Source: Sva-07 sp942492715 (lineage in GTDB: Bacteria; Actinomycetota; Acidimicrobiia; Acidimicrobiales; Ilumatobacteraceae). Taken from it: a DNA stretch of 64,000 nt. How positions within the stretch are numbered: position 1 is the first letter of the stretch; the number at the start of each line of letters is the position of its first letter. The notes beneath the pieces are model-generated. The model was not told where the DNA came from. It did no database searches and saw only the letters and a list, made by a program, of their open reading frames with translations. This document shows positions 7,908 through 16,453 of this stretch, piece by piece. Location of the stretch: positions 124,001 to 188,000 of the forward strand of contig CALOFW010000002.1 in assembly GCA_942492715.1 (NCBI GenBank), read 5' to 3'. Made by a program: the position numbers and the translations under genes.

Positions 7908-10181
7908 TCAGGTGCGTGCGGCGTCGAGCAACATGCGGCGCTCGGCGGTCGCCAGCACCCGGCGGGCGGCCGTGACGGCGTCGGGATCGACCGAGATCGA
8001 CGTGATGCCGAACCGCACCAGGTGCTCGGCGAACGCCGGGTTGCGAGACGGTGCGAGCCCGCACAGCGACGACGTGATGCCGACCTCGCGGCAGGCGGTG
8101 ACGATCTGCCCGATCGCCCAGAGGACGGCGGCATCGCTCTCGTCGAACAGCTCGGCGAGCATCTCGGAGTCGCGGTCGACACCCAACATCAGCTGCGTCA
8201 GGTCGTTGCTGCCGATCGACACGCCGGCGATGCCGAGAGCGGCGTAGTCGGGGATCCGGGCGATCACCGACGGCACCTCGGCCATCACCCAGGTGACGAG
8301 CCCGCGCTGTCGTCCGAGGCGGCTCGCGTCGATCGCTTCCAGACAGGCCTCCAGCTCCCACTTCGTCCTGACGAAGGGGATCATCACCTGCAGGTTCGGG
8401 AACTCCTCGCGCACCCGGCCGAGCGTCTCCAGCTCGAGCGCGAACGTCTCGGGATCCTTGATGTAGCGGTAGCAGCCCCGGTAGCCGATCATCGGGTTCT
8501 GCTCCTCGGGCTCGAACTGCTCGCCGCCGGTGAGGCCACGGAACTCGTTCGACCGGAAGTCCATCGTCCGGTAGACCACCGGGCGCGTCCCGAACGCGCC
8601 GGCGATCTGTCCCAGCTGCCCCGACATCGAGCTGATGAACTCGTCGCTGCGGCCGTCGGCGATCAGCGCGCGTGGGTGCTGCCCACCGAGCGCGTCGACG
8701 ACCATGAACTCGCCGCGCAGCAGCCCGACTCCGTCGACGTCGAGTGCAGCCACTTCCGCAGCTCGGTCGGCCATCGCCAGGTTGACGTACAGCTTGGTGG
8801 CCGTCACCTCGGACACGGTCGCGGGGGTCGGGCTGGAACGCTCGACCTCTCGGCTCGTGATCACCGCCGGCAGATGGCTGGCGCGATCGCCGGCGAACAC
8901 CTGACCGGCAGCGGCATCGACGGTCACCATGTCGCCGTTGCGCAGCGTCGTCGTCGCCGTGCGGGTTCCGACGATCGCCGGGAGCCCGAGCTCGCGGCTG
9001 ACGATCGCGGCGTGGCACGTGCTGCCGCCCGCGTCGGTGACGAGTGCGGAGGCGCGACGCATCGTGGCGACCCAGTCGGGTGAGGTCATCTCGGCGACGA
9101 GCACGTCGCCGTCGGCGAGCAGGTGGCCGTCGGCCGGTGACGTCAGGATCCGCACGCGCCCCGATGCATTGCGATCGCCGACCCCGAGGCCCTGCAGGAT
9201 CGGCGTCTCCGCTGTGTCGAGCGTCGATGGTTCGAGGGTGGTCAGCGGCCGTGACTGGACGACGAACAGTTCGTCGCCGACGAACGCCCATTCGACATCC
9301 TGCGGGCTGCCGTAGTGCCGCTCGATGTCGATGCCGAGCCGTGCGATTCGCACGACCTCGTCGTCGGTCAGGACGCGACGCCAGCCCTCGGCAGGATCGA
9401 GTTCTTCGAGGACATCGCCGTCTGGACCGGTGGTGATGCGCGCCGACTGGCACCCGATCCGCACGTCACGCAACATCTTCGTGGTCCGGTCGACGTGGTA
9501 CGTGTCGGGCTCGACACGCCCCGACACCACGACCTCGCCGAGGCCGAAGGCCGCCTCGATCACGACCTGCTCGCGCTCGGCGGGATCGACCGTGAACATC
9601 ACGCCGGAGCGATCCGATGCCACCATCTGTTGGACGATCACGGCGATCGCCGGCTCGTCGAGCAGCCCGCGATCGACGCGGTACGACGCGACCCGTTCGC
9701 CGAACAGCGATGCCCAGCAGTCGGTGATCCGCTCGAGGAGTTCGGGCGCACGAACGTTGGTGAAGGTCTCGTTCATCCCGGCGAACGAAGTGTCGGTCGA
9801 GTCCTCGGCGGTTGCCGACGACCGAACGGCCACTCTGACGTCCGGTCCGAGTGCGTTCAGCCTCGCCAGCACATCGTCGGCGAGCGCGGCCGGCAACTCG
9901 CAGGAGCGCACGGAGCTGCGCATCTGCCGGGCCTGGTCGGCCAGCGCATCGGGCGTCAGTTCCGCGGCGTTGCGTGCGTGTTCGGCGAGTTGGTCGCGGA
10001 GCCCGGCGTGCTCCATTGCCTCGAGATAGGCCTCGGCGGTGACGACGAACCCTGGCGGCACCGGGAACCCGGCAGCGATCATCTCGCCCAGGTTGGCCCC
10101 TTTGCCTCCGACGAGTCCGACGTCAGCCAAGCCGACTTCGGACAGGTCCACGATCGGGCGAACCCGGGTCAACTGCGCCAT
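7908..10181 (-). CDS. ppsA: Phosphoenolpyruvate synthase (pyruvate, water dikinase)
   Basis: The 757-residue enzyme converts pyruvate and ATP to phosphoenolpyruvate, AMP and phosphate. The N-terminal ATP-grasp half (about 1-320) starts with VGGKGANLGEM. The swivelling phosphohistidine domain has GGSTCHAAIVSREL near residue 387, where His carries the phosphoryl group. The C-terminal TIM barrel has the catalytic SLCGLAPSR near 707. The ATG at 10181 is chosen because GAGGGAG lies 6 nt upstream. A DosR-like box (10259-10271) and an 8-bp inverted repeat lie upstream, so PEP synthesis may belong to the dormancy-type regulon seen at 24-33 kb. In some actinobacteria PEP synthase or PPDK genes accompany such regulons. 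Confidence 0.93.
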   Translation of the reverse strand: MAQLTRVRPIVDLSEVGLADVGLVGGKGANLGEMIAAGFPVPPGFVVTAEAYLEAMEHAGLRDQLAEHARNAAELTPDALADQARQMRSSVRSCELPAALADDVLARLNALGPDVRVAVRSSATAEDSTDTSFAGMNETFTNVRAPELLERITDCWASLFGERVASYRVDRGLLDEPAIAVIVQQMVASDRSGVMFTVDPAEREQVVIEAAFGLGEVVVSGRVEPDTYHVDRTTKMLRDVRIGCQSARITTGPDGDVLEELDPAEGWRRVLTDDEVVRIARLGIDIERHYGSPQDVEWAFVGDELFVVQSRPLTTLEPSTLDTAETPILQGLGVGDRNASGRVRILTSPADGHLLADGDVLVAEMTSPDWVATMRRASALVTDAGGSTCHAAIVSRELGLPAIVGTRTATTTLRNGDMVTVDAAAGQVFAGDRASHLPAVITSREVERSSPTPATVSEVTATKLYVNLAMADRAAEVAALDVDGVGLLRGEFMVVDALGGQHPRALIADGRSDEFISSMSGQLGQIAGAFGTRPVVYRTMDFRSNEFRGLTGGEQFEPEEQNPMIGYRGCYRYIKDPETFALELETLGRVREEFPNLQVMIPFVRTKWELEACLEAIDASRLGRQRGLVTWVMAEVPSVIARIPDYAALGIAGVSIGSNDLTQLMLGVDRDSEMLAELFDESDAAVLWAIGQIVTACREVGITSSLCGLAPSRNPAFAEHLVRFGITSISVDPDAVTAARRVLATAERRMLLDAART

Positions 10182-10200
10182 GGCCATCTCCCTCGACAAG

Positions 10201-10219
10201 TCGCAGGATCGTCCTGCGA
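10201..10219. repeat. Inverted repeat in the ppsA leader
   Basis: TCGCAGGA and TCCTGCGA are perfect 8-bp arms around TCG. The repeat sits 20 bp before the ppsA start codon and could be an operator or an mRNA leader hairpin. Confidence 0.6.
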
Positions 10220-10258
10220 TCCGATTCCAGGGTCGCCCGGGGCGGCCCGCGGGGCCAG

Positions 10259-10271
10259 TGCCGAACGTCCC
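10259..10271 (-). promoter_or_regulatory. Candidate DosR-like box upstream of ppsA
   Basis: The minus strand reads GGGACGTTCGGCA, fitting GGGNCNNNNGNCA. This is one base off the GGGNCNNNNGNCC form recalled for mycobacterial DosR sites. It lies about 80 bp upstream of ppsA. Confidence 0.4.
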
Positions 10272-10284
10272 TCGAGTGCGATGC

Positions 10285-10923
10285 CTACAGGCCGTCGAGT
10301 TCGTAGATGTTGCGGGCGGGCTCGTCGGCCGGGTCGATCTGCAGGTCCTTCAGCAGACCGTGGCGGAGGTCGTAGGCCCAGCCGTGGACGTGGTTGCCCA
10401 TGTCGTTGCCCCAGCGCCGCTGCACGAATGACGTCGAGCACAAGCGGTACACCTGCTCGCGCACATTCAGCTCGACGAGCCGCTGATGGCGCAGGACCGG
10501 GTCGTCGATCGCGTCGAGCTCGTCGTGATAGATCCGGTAGACGTCCTTGATCGTGCGCAGCCACTTGTCGATCAAGCCGTGATACGACCCGTCGACCGCC
10601 GCGGCCACACCACCGCATCCGTAGTGGCCGCAGACGATCACGTGCTCGACTTCGAGCACCTCGACGGCGAACTGCAGCACCGACATCAGGTTCATGTCGG
10701 TGTGGACCACGAGGTTGGCGATGTTGCGATGGATGAACATCTGCCCAGTGCGCATGCCGACCATCTCGTTGGCGTTGACCCGGCTGTCGGAGCACCCGAT
10801 GAACAGGTACTCGGGCGACTGTCCCTCGGCGAGCCGCTCGAAGTGGTCGGGATCCTTGGAGAGTTCGGACTCGACCCAGCGACGATTGTTCTCGAACAAC
10901 TGGGCGTACTTCGGAGTGATCAC
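10285..10923 (-). CDS. Beta-class carbonic anhydrase
   Basis: The 212-residue product has the full zinc-site signature: CSDSR (Cys44, Asp46, Arg48) and CGHYGCGG (His100, Cys103). This is a beta-carbonic anhydrase, interconverting carbon dioxide and bicarbonate in the cytoplasm, often to feed carboxylases. The start is taken at the GTG at 10923 (VITPKYAQLF). Longer versions begin in a low-quality Arg/Gly-rich extension. No operon partner is apparent: the ppsA start is about 100 bp downstream and a divergent small regulator lies upstream. Confidence 0.92.
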   Translation of the reverse strand: MITPKYAQLFENNRRWVESELSKDPDHFERLAEGQSPEYLFIGCSDSRVNANEMVGMRTGQMFIHRNIANLVVHTDMNLMSVLQFAVEVLEVEHVIVCGHYGCGGVAAAVDGSYHGLIDKWLRTIKDVYRIYHDELDAIDDPVLRHQRLVELNVREQVYRLCSTSFVQRRWGNDMGNHVHGWAYDLRHGLLKDLQIDPADEPARNIYELDGL

Positions 10924-11050
10924 ACCGCAAGCCTGCCAGACGAGTCGCCCGGACGACGCACCTCCGTTCGCTCGCTTCTGCGGTGCACCCACACCATGAC
11001 GACACCGCGACGGCACCATGACGGAAGGTCAGTTCGTGCAATGCCGTTCG

Positions 11051-11056
11051 TAGAAT
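11051..11056 (+). promoter_or_regulatory. -10-like TAGAAT, probable leaderless start
   Basis: TAGAAT ends 7 nt before the ATG at 11064, so transcription would begin at or very near the start codon. Confidence 0.5.
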
Positions 11057-11063
11057 GTCAGCC

Positions 11064-11369
11064 ATGGGTCAGCCCGTCGACGAGGGAACCTGGACGTTCC
11101 TGACGAACCATTCGCACGTGTTGATCTGTCTCACGCGCGATCCCGGCATGCGGTTGCGCGACCTGGCCGACGAGGTCGGGATCACCGAGCGTGCCGTCCA
11201 GGGAATCGTCAAGGATCTGGAGACCGCCGGCTGCATCACGCGCCACCGCGAGGGGCGACGCAATCGCTACGACATCGTGCACGATCGACCCATGCGGCAC
11301 CGGGTGGAGCGCCATCACGTGGTCGGCGACCTGCTCGACGCCATGGCGCCCACCTCCGACGGCACCTGA
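11064..11369 (+). CDS. Small winged-helix transcriptional regulator
   Basis: The 101-residue protein is almost entirely a winged-helix domain: HVLICLTRDPGMRLRDLADEV, then ITERAVQGIVKDLETAG (recognition helix) and ITRHREGRRNRYDI (wing). The pattern is like MarR/ArsR-type or other single-domain HTH regulators, without visible metal-binding Cys. The ATG at 11064 follows a TAGAAT hexamer by 7 nt; an in-frame ATG at 11055 is the alternative. It is divergent from the carbonic anhydrase gene, the most obvious candidate target. The ligand is unknown. Confidence 0.75.
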   Translation: MGQPVDEGTWTFLTNHSHVLICLTRDPGMRLRDLADEVGITERAVQGIVKDLETAGCITRHREGRRNRYDIVHDRPMRHRVERHHVVGDLLDAMAPTSDGT

Positions 11370-11389
11370 CGGCGCGCTCCGACGTGCCG

Positions 11390-12403
11390 CTACGCCGTGG
11401 GAGGCGGTGGCGGCGGAGGTTCGGCCGGCGGTGGTGGCGGGGGTGGGGGAGAGGAGGCCGGAGGAGGGGGTGGAGCGGAGACCGGCGGTGCAGTCGGCGC
11501 AGGGGCCGGTGGGGGAGGAGGAGATGACGCCACGGGCGGTGCATCCGTTGGGGGGTGCGGCGCAGGTGGGGTGTCGACGGCGCCCGGCGGCGGAGGGGGC
11601 ACAGCGCTGACGCCCGCGGTGTGCTCAGCCGGCTCCGGGGACTGCCCCTTGCGACGCAGCAGCAGGAAGGCGATCAACCCGATGAGCACGAGACCGACCA
11701 CCACGAGCAGCGGGATCAACCACGAGTTGTCGGAGCCGCCGCCCGGTGTCCATTCGGCGGTCATCGTGGCGTCGCCGCCCTCGACGAACGACGCGTCGGC
11801 GGTGATCGCCCAGGTCGCGGTCGATCCGTCGGTGGAGGTGGCGTTGTTGTCACCCAGCGAGCCGGGGCCGGTTGCGGTGAACACGATCGAGAACAACTCG
11901 TCGAAGTCGATGCCGGGTAGCGGCAGGTCCTCGGCTCCTGCGGTGAGCTCCTCGACGCCCTGGAGCACGGCCGAGAACCGGGTGCCCGAGCCGTCCTGCT
12001 CGATCGTGAACGACGAATCGGGGCCGATCGAGTTCAGTTCGTCGATGGGTACGCCCTCCACGATGCAACCCACGCCGACCTCGGTGCCGTTGTCGATCTC
12101 GCGGGTCGACACCTCGTAGTCGGTGAACGACGAGCCGAGGTCGCCGCAGGGATCGTCGCCCTCGGTGAGTTCGTTCAGCAGGTCCTCGCCGCTGAGTTCG
12201 TCGAGGAGCCCGGTGTCCTGGCCGAGCATGTTCCCGAGCTCGGCGAGCTGCTCGGTGTCGATGAGCGTGACCAGTTCCACGTCCGCGGTGCCGTCGTCGT
12301 TGATGGTGATGTTCGACTCGACGCTGAAGCATCCCGCAAGGGCCAGCGAAGCGGTAACGAGTGCGAGTGCTGTGGCCGCTCGCCGGAGTGGTCGTCGTGG
12401 CAT
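11390..12403 (-). CDS. LppM-like lipoprotein with transmembrane segment and proline-rich cytoplasmic tail
   Basis: The 337-residue protein starts with a lipoprotein signal: twin-Arg-rich N-terminus, hydrophobic core and lipobox LALAGC (Cys24). The extracellular part (about 25-225) resembles the LppM-type domain of actinobacteria (ESNITINDDGTADVEL and TEQLAELG near the start). A membrane segment (about WLIPLLVVVGLVLIGLIAFL) is followed by RRKG. The last 75 residues are Pro/Ala-rich with runs of up to eight prolines, which makes the plus strand very G-rich. Mycobacterial LppM is linked to envelope and host interaction; the role here is unknown. Confidence 0.72.
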   Translation of the reverse strand: MPRRPLRRAATALALVTASLALAGCFSVESNITINDDGTADVELVTLIDTEQLAELGNMLGQDTGLLDELSGEDLLNELTEGDDPCGDLGSSFTDYEVSTREIDNGTEVGVGCIVEGVPIDELNSIGPDSSFTIEQDGSGTRFSAVLQGVEELTAGAEDLPLPGIDFDELFSIVFTATGPGSLGDNNATSTDGSTATWAITADASFVEGGDATMTAEWTPGGGSDNSWLIPLLVVVGLVLIGLIAFLLLRRKGQSPEPAEHTAGVSAVPPPPPGAVDTPPAPHPPTDAPPVASSPPPPPAPAPTAPPVSAPPPPPASSPPPPPPPPAEPPPPPPPTA

Positions 12404-12445
12404 GGTGGCGACGGTAGTCGCGGCCCCTCGACCCGTGAGGGATTC

Positions 12446-12461
12446 ATACCATCGGGGGTAT
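12446..12461 (+). promoter_or_regulatory. CsoR/CstR-type operator upstream of the persulfide dioxygenase gene
   Basis: ATACCATCGGGGGTAT has ATACC and GGTAT ends with a C/G-rich centre, like operators of CsoR-family regulators, including persulfide-sensing CstR. It overlaps a TATATT -10-like hexamer (12459-12464) and ends 33 bp before the ATG. Confidence 0.6.
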
Positions 12462-12494
12462 ATTTGGCGCTACGGTCGGCCAGAGGAGGCACAC

Positions 12495-13883
12495 ATGAAG
12501 TTCACCCAGTACTACCTCGACTGTCTGTCGCAGGCGTCCTATCTGATCGGTGACGAGACCACCGGCCGAGCGGTGGTCGTCGATCCGCGTCGTGACATCG
12601 ACGAGTACGTCCGCGATGCCGCCGCGGCCGGGCTCACCATCGAACTCGTGATCGAGACCCACTTCCACGCCGACTTCCTGTCGGGCCACCTCGAACTGGC
12701 GGCGGCGACCGGTGCCGAGATCGGATTCTCCTCGGTCGCCGAAACCGAGTTCCCCTCGCGCAAACTGGCCGACGGTGAGCGCATCTCGCTCGGCGACGTC
12801 CAGCTCGAGATCCGGCACACCCCGGGGCACACACCGGAGTCGATCAGCATCGTCGTCTGGGAACACGCCGACGACGACGTCCCCTATGGCGTGCTCACCG
12901 GTGACGCACTGTTCATCGGCGACGTGGGGCGACCCGACCTGCTCGCGTCGCTCGGATACACACGCGATGAACTGGCTGTTCAGCTCTACGACAGCCTGCA
13001 CGGCAAGCTCCTCACCCTGCCCGACGCCACCAGGGTCTATCCGGCCCACGGTGCCGGTTCGGCGTGCGGGAAGAACCTGTCGACCGAGACGTGGTCGACC
13101 ATCGGCGACCAGCGCGTCGAGAACTACGCACTGTTGGCGCCGGACAAGCAGACCTTCATCGATCTCGTCACCGAGGGTCAGCCACCCGCACCGTCCTACT
13201 TCGTCTACGACGCCGTGCTCAACCGCAAGGACCGCGCACTGCTCGACGAGACGGCACCGCTGCAGGCGCTCGACCTCGATGAGGCGATGCGACTGGTCGG
13301 CGACGGTGCGCTCCTGCTCGACGGCCGCACCCCCGAGGAGTTCGCACACGGACATCTCGTCGGTTCGATCAACGTCGGGCTCGATGGCCGGTACGCGGAA
13401 TTCGCCGGCTCGGTGGTGTCGAGCGATGCCGACATCGTGCTCGTCGTCGAGCCCGGCTTCGAGCTCGAGGCGCGCAACCGGCTCGGGCGCATCGGGTTCG
13501 ACCGCGTCGTCGGGTACCTCGACGACCCGCTCGGCGTGATGGCAGCGGTGCCAGAGCGCACCCAGCGAGCGTCACGCTTGACGGTCCGCGAGTTCGAGGA
13601 GCGTCGCGCCGACGTCGATGGCCTGCAGGTCGTCGACATCCGCAACCCCGGCGAGATCGCACTGGGTGGGGTGCCCGCTGCGACAGCGATTCCCGTGGGC
13701 CAGTTGCCCGGCCGCGTCGATGAGCTCGACCCCGGGGCACCGACCGTCGTGTACTGCGCCGGGGGGTACCGCTCGTCGGTTGCGGCGAGCCTCTTGCGCA
13801 ACCACGGCTTCGACGACGTCTCCGATCTGCTCGGCGGGTTCGGCGCGTGGGTCGAGGTCACGCAGGCCACACCGTCACGCTGA
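12495..13883 (+). CDS. Persulfide dioxygenase-like metallo-beta-lactamase protein fused to two rhodanese domains
   Basis: The product has 462 residues. The N-terminal metallo-beta-lactamase domain (1-245) has THFHADFLSGH (metal ligands His56, His58, with Asp60 and His65), RHTPGHTPES and GDALFIGDVGRPDL, as in ETHE1-like persulfide dioxygenases. Two rhodanese domains follow (about 265-355 and 370-462). The second has VVYCAGGYRS with catalytic Cys near 420. The first has VLVVEPGFELEARN where the Cys loop should be, so it is probably inactive. Such fusions (CstB-like) oxidise glutathione- or low-molecular-weight persulfide to sulfite or thiosulfate. GAGGAGG lies 5 nt before the ATG. A CsoR/CstR-type palindrome in the promoter fits persulfide control. 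Confidence 0.88.
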   Translation: MKFTQYYLDCLSQASYLIGDETTGRAVVVDPRRDIDEYVRDAAAAGLTIELVIETHFHADFLSGHLELAAATGAEIGFSSVAETEFPSRKLADGERISLGDVQLEIRHTPGHTPESISIVVWEHADDDVPYGVLTGDALFIGDVGRPDLLASLGYTRDELAVQLYDSLHGKLLTLPDATRVYPAHGAGSACGKNLSTETWSTIGDQRVENYALLAPDKQTFIDLVTEGQPPAPSYFVYDAVLNRKDRALLDETAPLQALDLDEAMRLVGDGALLLDGRTPEEFAHGHLVGSINVGLDGRYAEFAGSVVSSDADIVLVVEPGFELEARNRLGRIGFDRVVGYLDDPLGVMAAVPERTQRASRLTVREFEERRADVDGLQVVDIRNPGEIALGGVPAATAIPVGQLPGRVDELDPGAPTVVYCAGGYRSSVAASLLRNHGFDDVSDLLGGFGAWVEVTQATPSR

Positions 13884-13931
13884 CGCGCGACGCAGCCGAC
13901 GCACTCCGCGCGACTCGGTCGACGACGTGAC

Positions 13932-15467
13932 ATGACCCCGTCGCAGCGCGCGCCCGAGATTGCTGCCACGATGGGCGACGTGTCCCGATCTCGTCGTGTC
14001 CTCGTCCTCGGAGCGACCGGCTACGTCGGTGGACGTCTCGTTCCCGAACTGCTCGGAGCCGGTTTCACGGTGCGTTGCCTCACCCGTACCCCGCAGGGTC
14101 TCGCCGGTGTCCCGTGGGCGCCCGACGTCGAGATCGTCGAGGGCGACCTGTCGGACGGATCGACCCTCGGTGATGCGTTCGCCGGCGTCGATCAGGTCGT
14201 GTACCTCGTGCACTCGCTCGGCGCCGGCGACGACTTCATGCAGCAGGAGCAGGTCACCGCCCACACCGCTCGGGTCGCCTCGGAGGCAGCCGGGGTGTCA
14301 CACATCGTGTACATCGGCGGTCTGGGTGACGACGCCGACGATCTCTCCCCGCACCTTCGTTCCCGCCACGATGTCGGTAGCGAACTCGCGGCCGGTCACA
14401 TCCCGGTGACCGAGTTGCGGGCGGCGATCATCCTCGGCGCCGGCTCGGCGTCGTTCGAGATGCTGCGCAGCCTGGTCGAGGTGCTGCCGGTGATGATCGC
14501 ACCGCGCTGGGTCACCCAGACGCGAGTCCAGCCGATCGCGATCGTCGACCTGCTCACGTACCTCGTTGCGGCGATCGACCGCGGACCGCTCGGTGGCGCC
14601 GAAGACGGCCCCGAAGGCGGCGGTGGTCACGAGGTGATCGAAGTCGGGTCGCCCGACGTGGTGTCGTACCGCGACCTGATGCACACCTACGCCGATGTCG
14701 CCGGGTTGCGCCGTCGGCTGGTGGTGCCGGTGCCGTTCCTCACGCCGCGGCTCTCTGCGCACTGGGTGAACGTGGTGACCCCGCTGCCGAAGTCGCTGGC
14801 CGACAGCCTGATCGACAGTCTGAAGAACGACGTCGTCGTCACCGACGCCAGTGCCACGGCGCTGTCCGATCATCAGCCGCTCGGCGTGGCCGCGGCGATC
14901 GAGGCCGCCATCTCGTCGGTCGCCGATCTCGACATCCCCACTCGGTGGTCGGGTTTCTCTGCGCGTCAACGGGCGGCGAGGCCGGCGCCCTGGGACCCGG
15001 AGTGGTCGGGAGGCACGGTGTACGAGGACACCCGAACCACCGTCGTCGACGCCAGCTCCGAGGACGTGCAACGAGTGGTGCGCGGGATCGGCGGTGAACG
15101 CGGGTGGTACGGCTTCGAACCGCTCTGGGTCGTCCGCGGGGCGCTCGACAAGCTCGTCGGCGGTGTCGGACTACGGCGGGGTCGGCGGCATCCCGACGAG
15201 ATCTTCGTGGGCGAGGCCCTCGACTTCTGGAGGGTCGACGCGATCGAGCCCGACCTGTTCCGGCTCCACGCGGAGATGAAGCTGCCCGGGGATGCGTGGA
15301 TCGAGTGGCGGACCAGTCCCGTCGCCGGCGGCGGGACCGAGATCGTGCAACGCGCCCGATTCGTTCCGCGTGGCATCCTCGGGCGTCTGTACTGGTGGGC
15401 GGTGGTGCCGTTCCACGTCGCGATCTTCCCGGTGATGCTGCGACGCATCGCCGCAGTGACCGCCTGA
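13932..15467 (+). CDS. NAD(P)-binding SDR-like protein fused to a DUF2867 domain
   Basis: The 511-residue product starts with an atypical SDR/NmrA-like domain: VLVLGATGYVGGRL (GxxGxxG nucleotide loop), LTRTPQ, VDQVVYLVHSLG and VYIGGLG, extending to about 330. The last 160 residues match the DUF2867 region found fused to such reductases (YEDTRTTVVDAS...GWYGF and WWAVVPFHVAIFP near the end, possibly membrane-associated). Related genes occur in actinobacteria and cyanobacteria without a settled substrate. An ATG at 13971 is a possible alternative start, closer to the Rossmann strand. Confidence 0.75.
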   Translation: MTPSQRAPEIAATMGDVSRSRRVLVLGATGYVGGRLVPELLGAGFTVRCLTRTPQGLAGVPWAPDVEIVEGDLSDGSTLGDAFAGVDQVVYLVHSLGAGDDFMQQEQVTAHTARVASEAAGVSHIVYIGGLGDDADDLSPHLRSRHDVGSELAAGHIPVTELRAAIILGAGSASFEMLRSLVEVLPVMIAPRWVTQTRVQPIAIVDLLTYLVAAIDRGPLGGAEDGPEGGGGHEVIEVGSPDVVSYRDLMHTYADVAGLRRRLVVPVPFLTPRLSAHWVNVVTPLPKSLADSLIDSLKNDVVVTDASATALSDHQPLGVAAAIEAAISSVADLDIPTRWSGFSARQRAARPAPWDPEWSGGTVYEDTRTTVVDASSEDVQRVVRGIGGERGWYGFEPLWVVRGALDKLVGGVGLRRGRRHPDEIFVGEALDFWRVDAIEPDLFRLHAEMKLPGDAWIEWRTSPVAGGGTEIVQRARFVPRGILGRLYWWAVVPFHVAIFPVMLRRIAAVTA

Positions 15468-15510
15468 CTGCGACGCCGGGGCATGCCGTGGCGCATTCCG
15501 CCGTGATCCC

Positions 15511-15516
15511 TACGAT
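15511..15516 (+). promoter_or_regulatory. -10-like TACGAT, probable leaderless start
   Basis: TACGAT ends 7 nt before the ATG at 15524. Confidence 0.5.
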
Positions 15517-15523
15517 CGGTGGG

Positions 15524-16453
15524 ATGGCGCGAGGCCGACTCCGGGAGCTGGCGAGATCGCTCGTCGATGCCGTGCTCGAGACCTACGGCGAGTGGCGCCG
15601 GCACCGCACGATCCGGCTGGGCGCCGGGCTCGCCTACTACGGCCTGTTCTCGTTCGTGCCGCTGCTCGCCGTCAGCCTCTCGCTCGCCGGCGTGTTCTTC
15701 GCCCGCGACGACGTGCAGGACTACCTCGCCCAGCAGCTGAGCGGCATTCTCGGTACCGAGTCCGGCGCGGCCGCAACGGGGCTCGCCGATGCGCTCGACG
15801 GCGTGGGATCGGTGGTGAGTCTCGGCCTGGTCGGTCTGGTGTCGTTGCTCCTCACGGCGTCGCTGCTCGTGATCGCACTCCAGGATGCTCTCAACTCGAT
15901 CTGGGAGCGCCCGGTGCGCGAGGGCCTTCGCCACACCGTGTTGCGTCGCCTCGGCGCCTTTGCCGTCGTGTTCGCCTGCGGTCTGGTGATGATCGTGTCG
16001 TTCGCGGTGAACTCGGTGACAGCCCTGCTCGGCAGGCTCGTGCCCGATGGTGCGCTGTTCGAGTCGCTGGGTGAACTGTTCGGCACCGCGGCATCTTGGG
16101 CGCTCCTCGGTGGCGTGCTCACGCTGCTGTTCCGTTACCTCGGCGACATCCAGGTGCCCTGGCGCAGCGTGATTCCCGGCGCAGCGGTCACGGCCCTGCT
16201 CGTCGCCGTCGGGACGGTTGCGATCGGCGCGTACCTCCGCCGGTACGCCGCTTCGTCGTTGCTCGGCGCGACCGGCAGCTTGTTCCTGGTGCTCCTGTGG
16301 ATCTACTACGAGGCGCAGATCGTCCTCGCGGGAGCCGAGTTCACCCGTGTGCTCGCACTCCGTGGGATCGACGGTGTGTGGCCGGCGTCAGTCGACGACG
16401 GGCAGCCCGCTGTTCTGCCAGGCGACGATGCCACCGTCGACGTCGGCGACTGA
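15524..16453 (+). CDS. YihY/BrkB-family inner-membrane protein
   Basis: The 309-residue protein has about six membrane segments and the YihY pattern: RLGAGLAYYGLFSFVPLLAV near residue 30, ALQDALNSIWE near 120, and LWIYYEAQIVLAGAEF near the end. Once called 'RNase BN', these are now regarded as membrane proteins of unclear, possibly transport-related, function. The last 66 bp overlap the convergent rhodanese lipoprotein gene, giving the acidic tail DGQPAVLPGDDATVDVGD. A second family member, with low mutual similarity by eye, lies at 60.6-61.5 kb. Confidence 0.85.
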   Translation: MARGRLRELARSLVDAVLETYGEWRRHRTIRLGAGLAYYGLFSFVPLLAVSLSLAGVFFARDDVQDYLAQQLSGILGTESGAAATGLADALDGVGSVVSLGLVGLVSLLLTASLLVIALQDALNSIWERPVREGLRHTVLRRLGAFAVVFACGLVMIVSFAVNSVTALLGRLVPDGALFESLGELFGTAASWALLGGVLTLLFRYLGDIQVPWRSVIPGAAVTALLVAVGTVAIGAYLRRYAASSLLGATGSLFLVLLWIYYEAQIVLAGAEFTRVLALRGIDGVWPASVDDGQPAVLPGDDATVDVGD

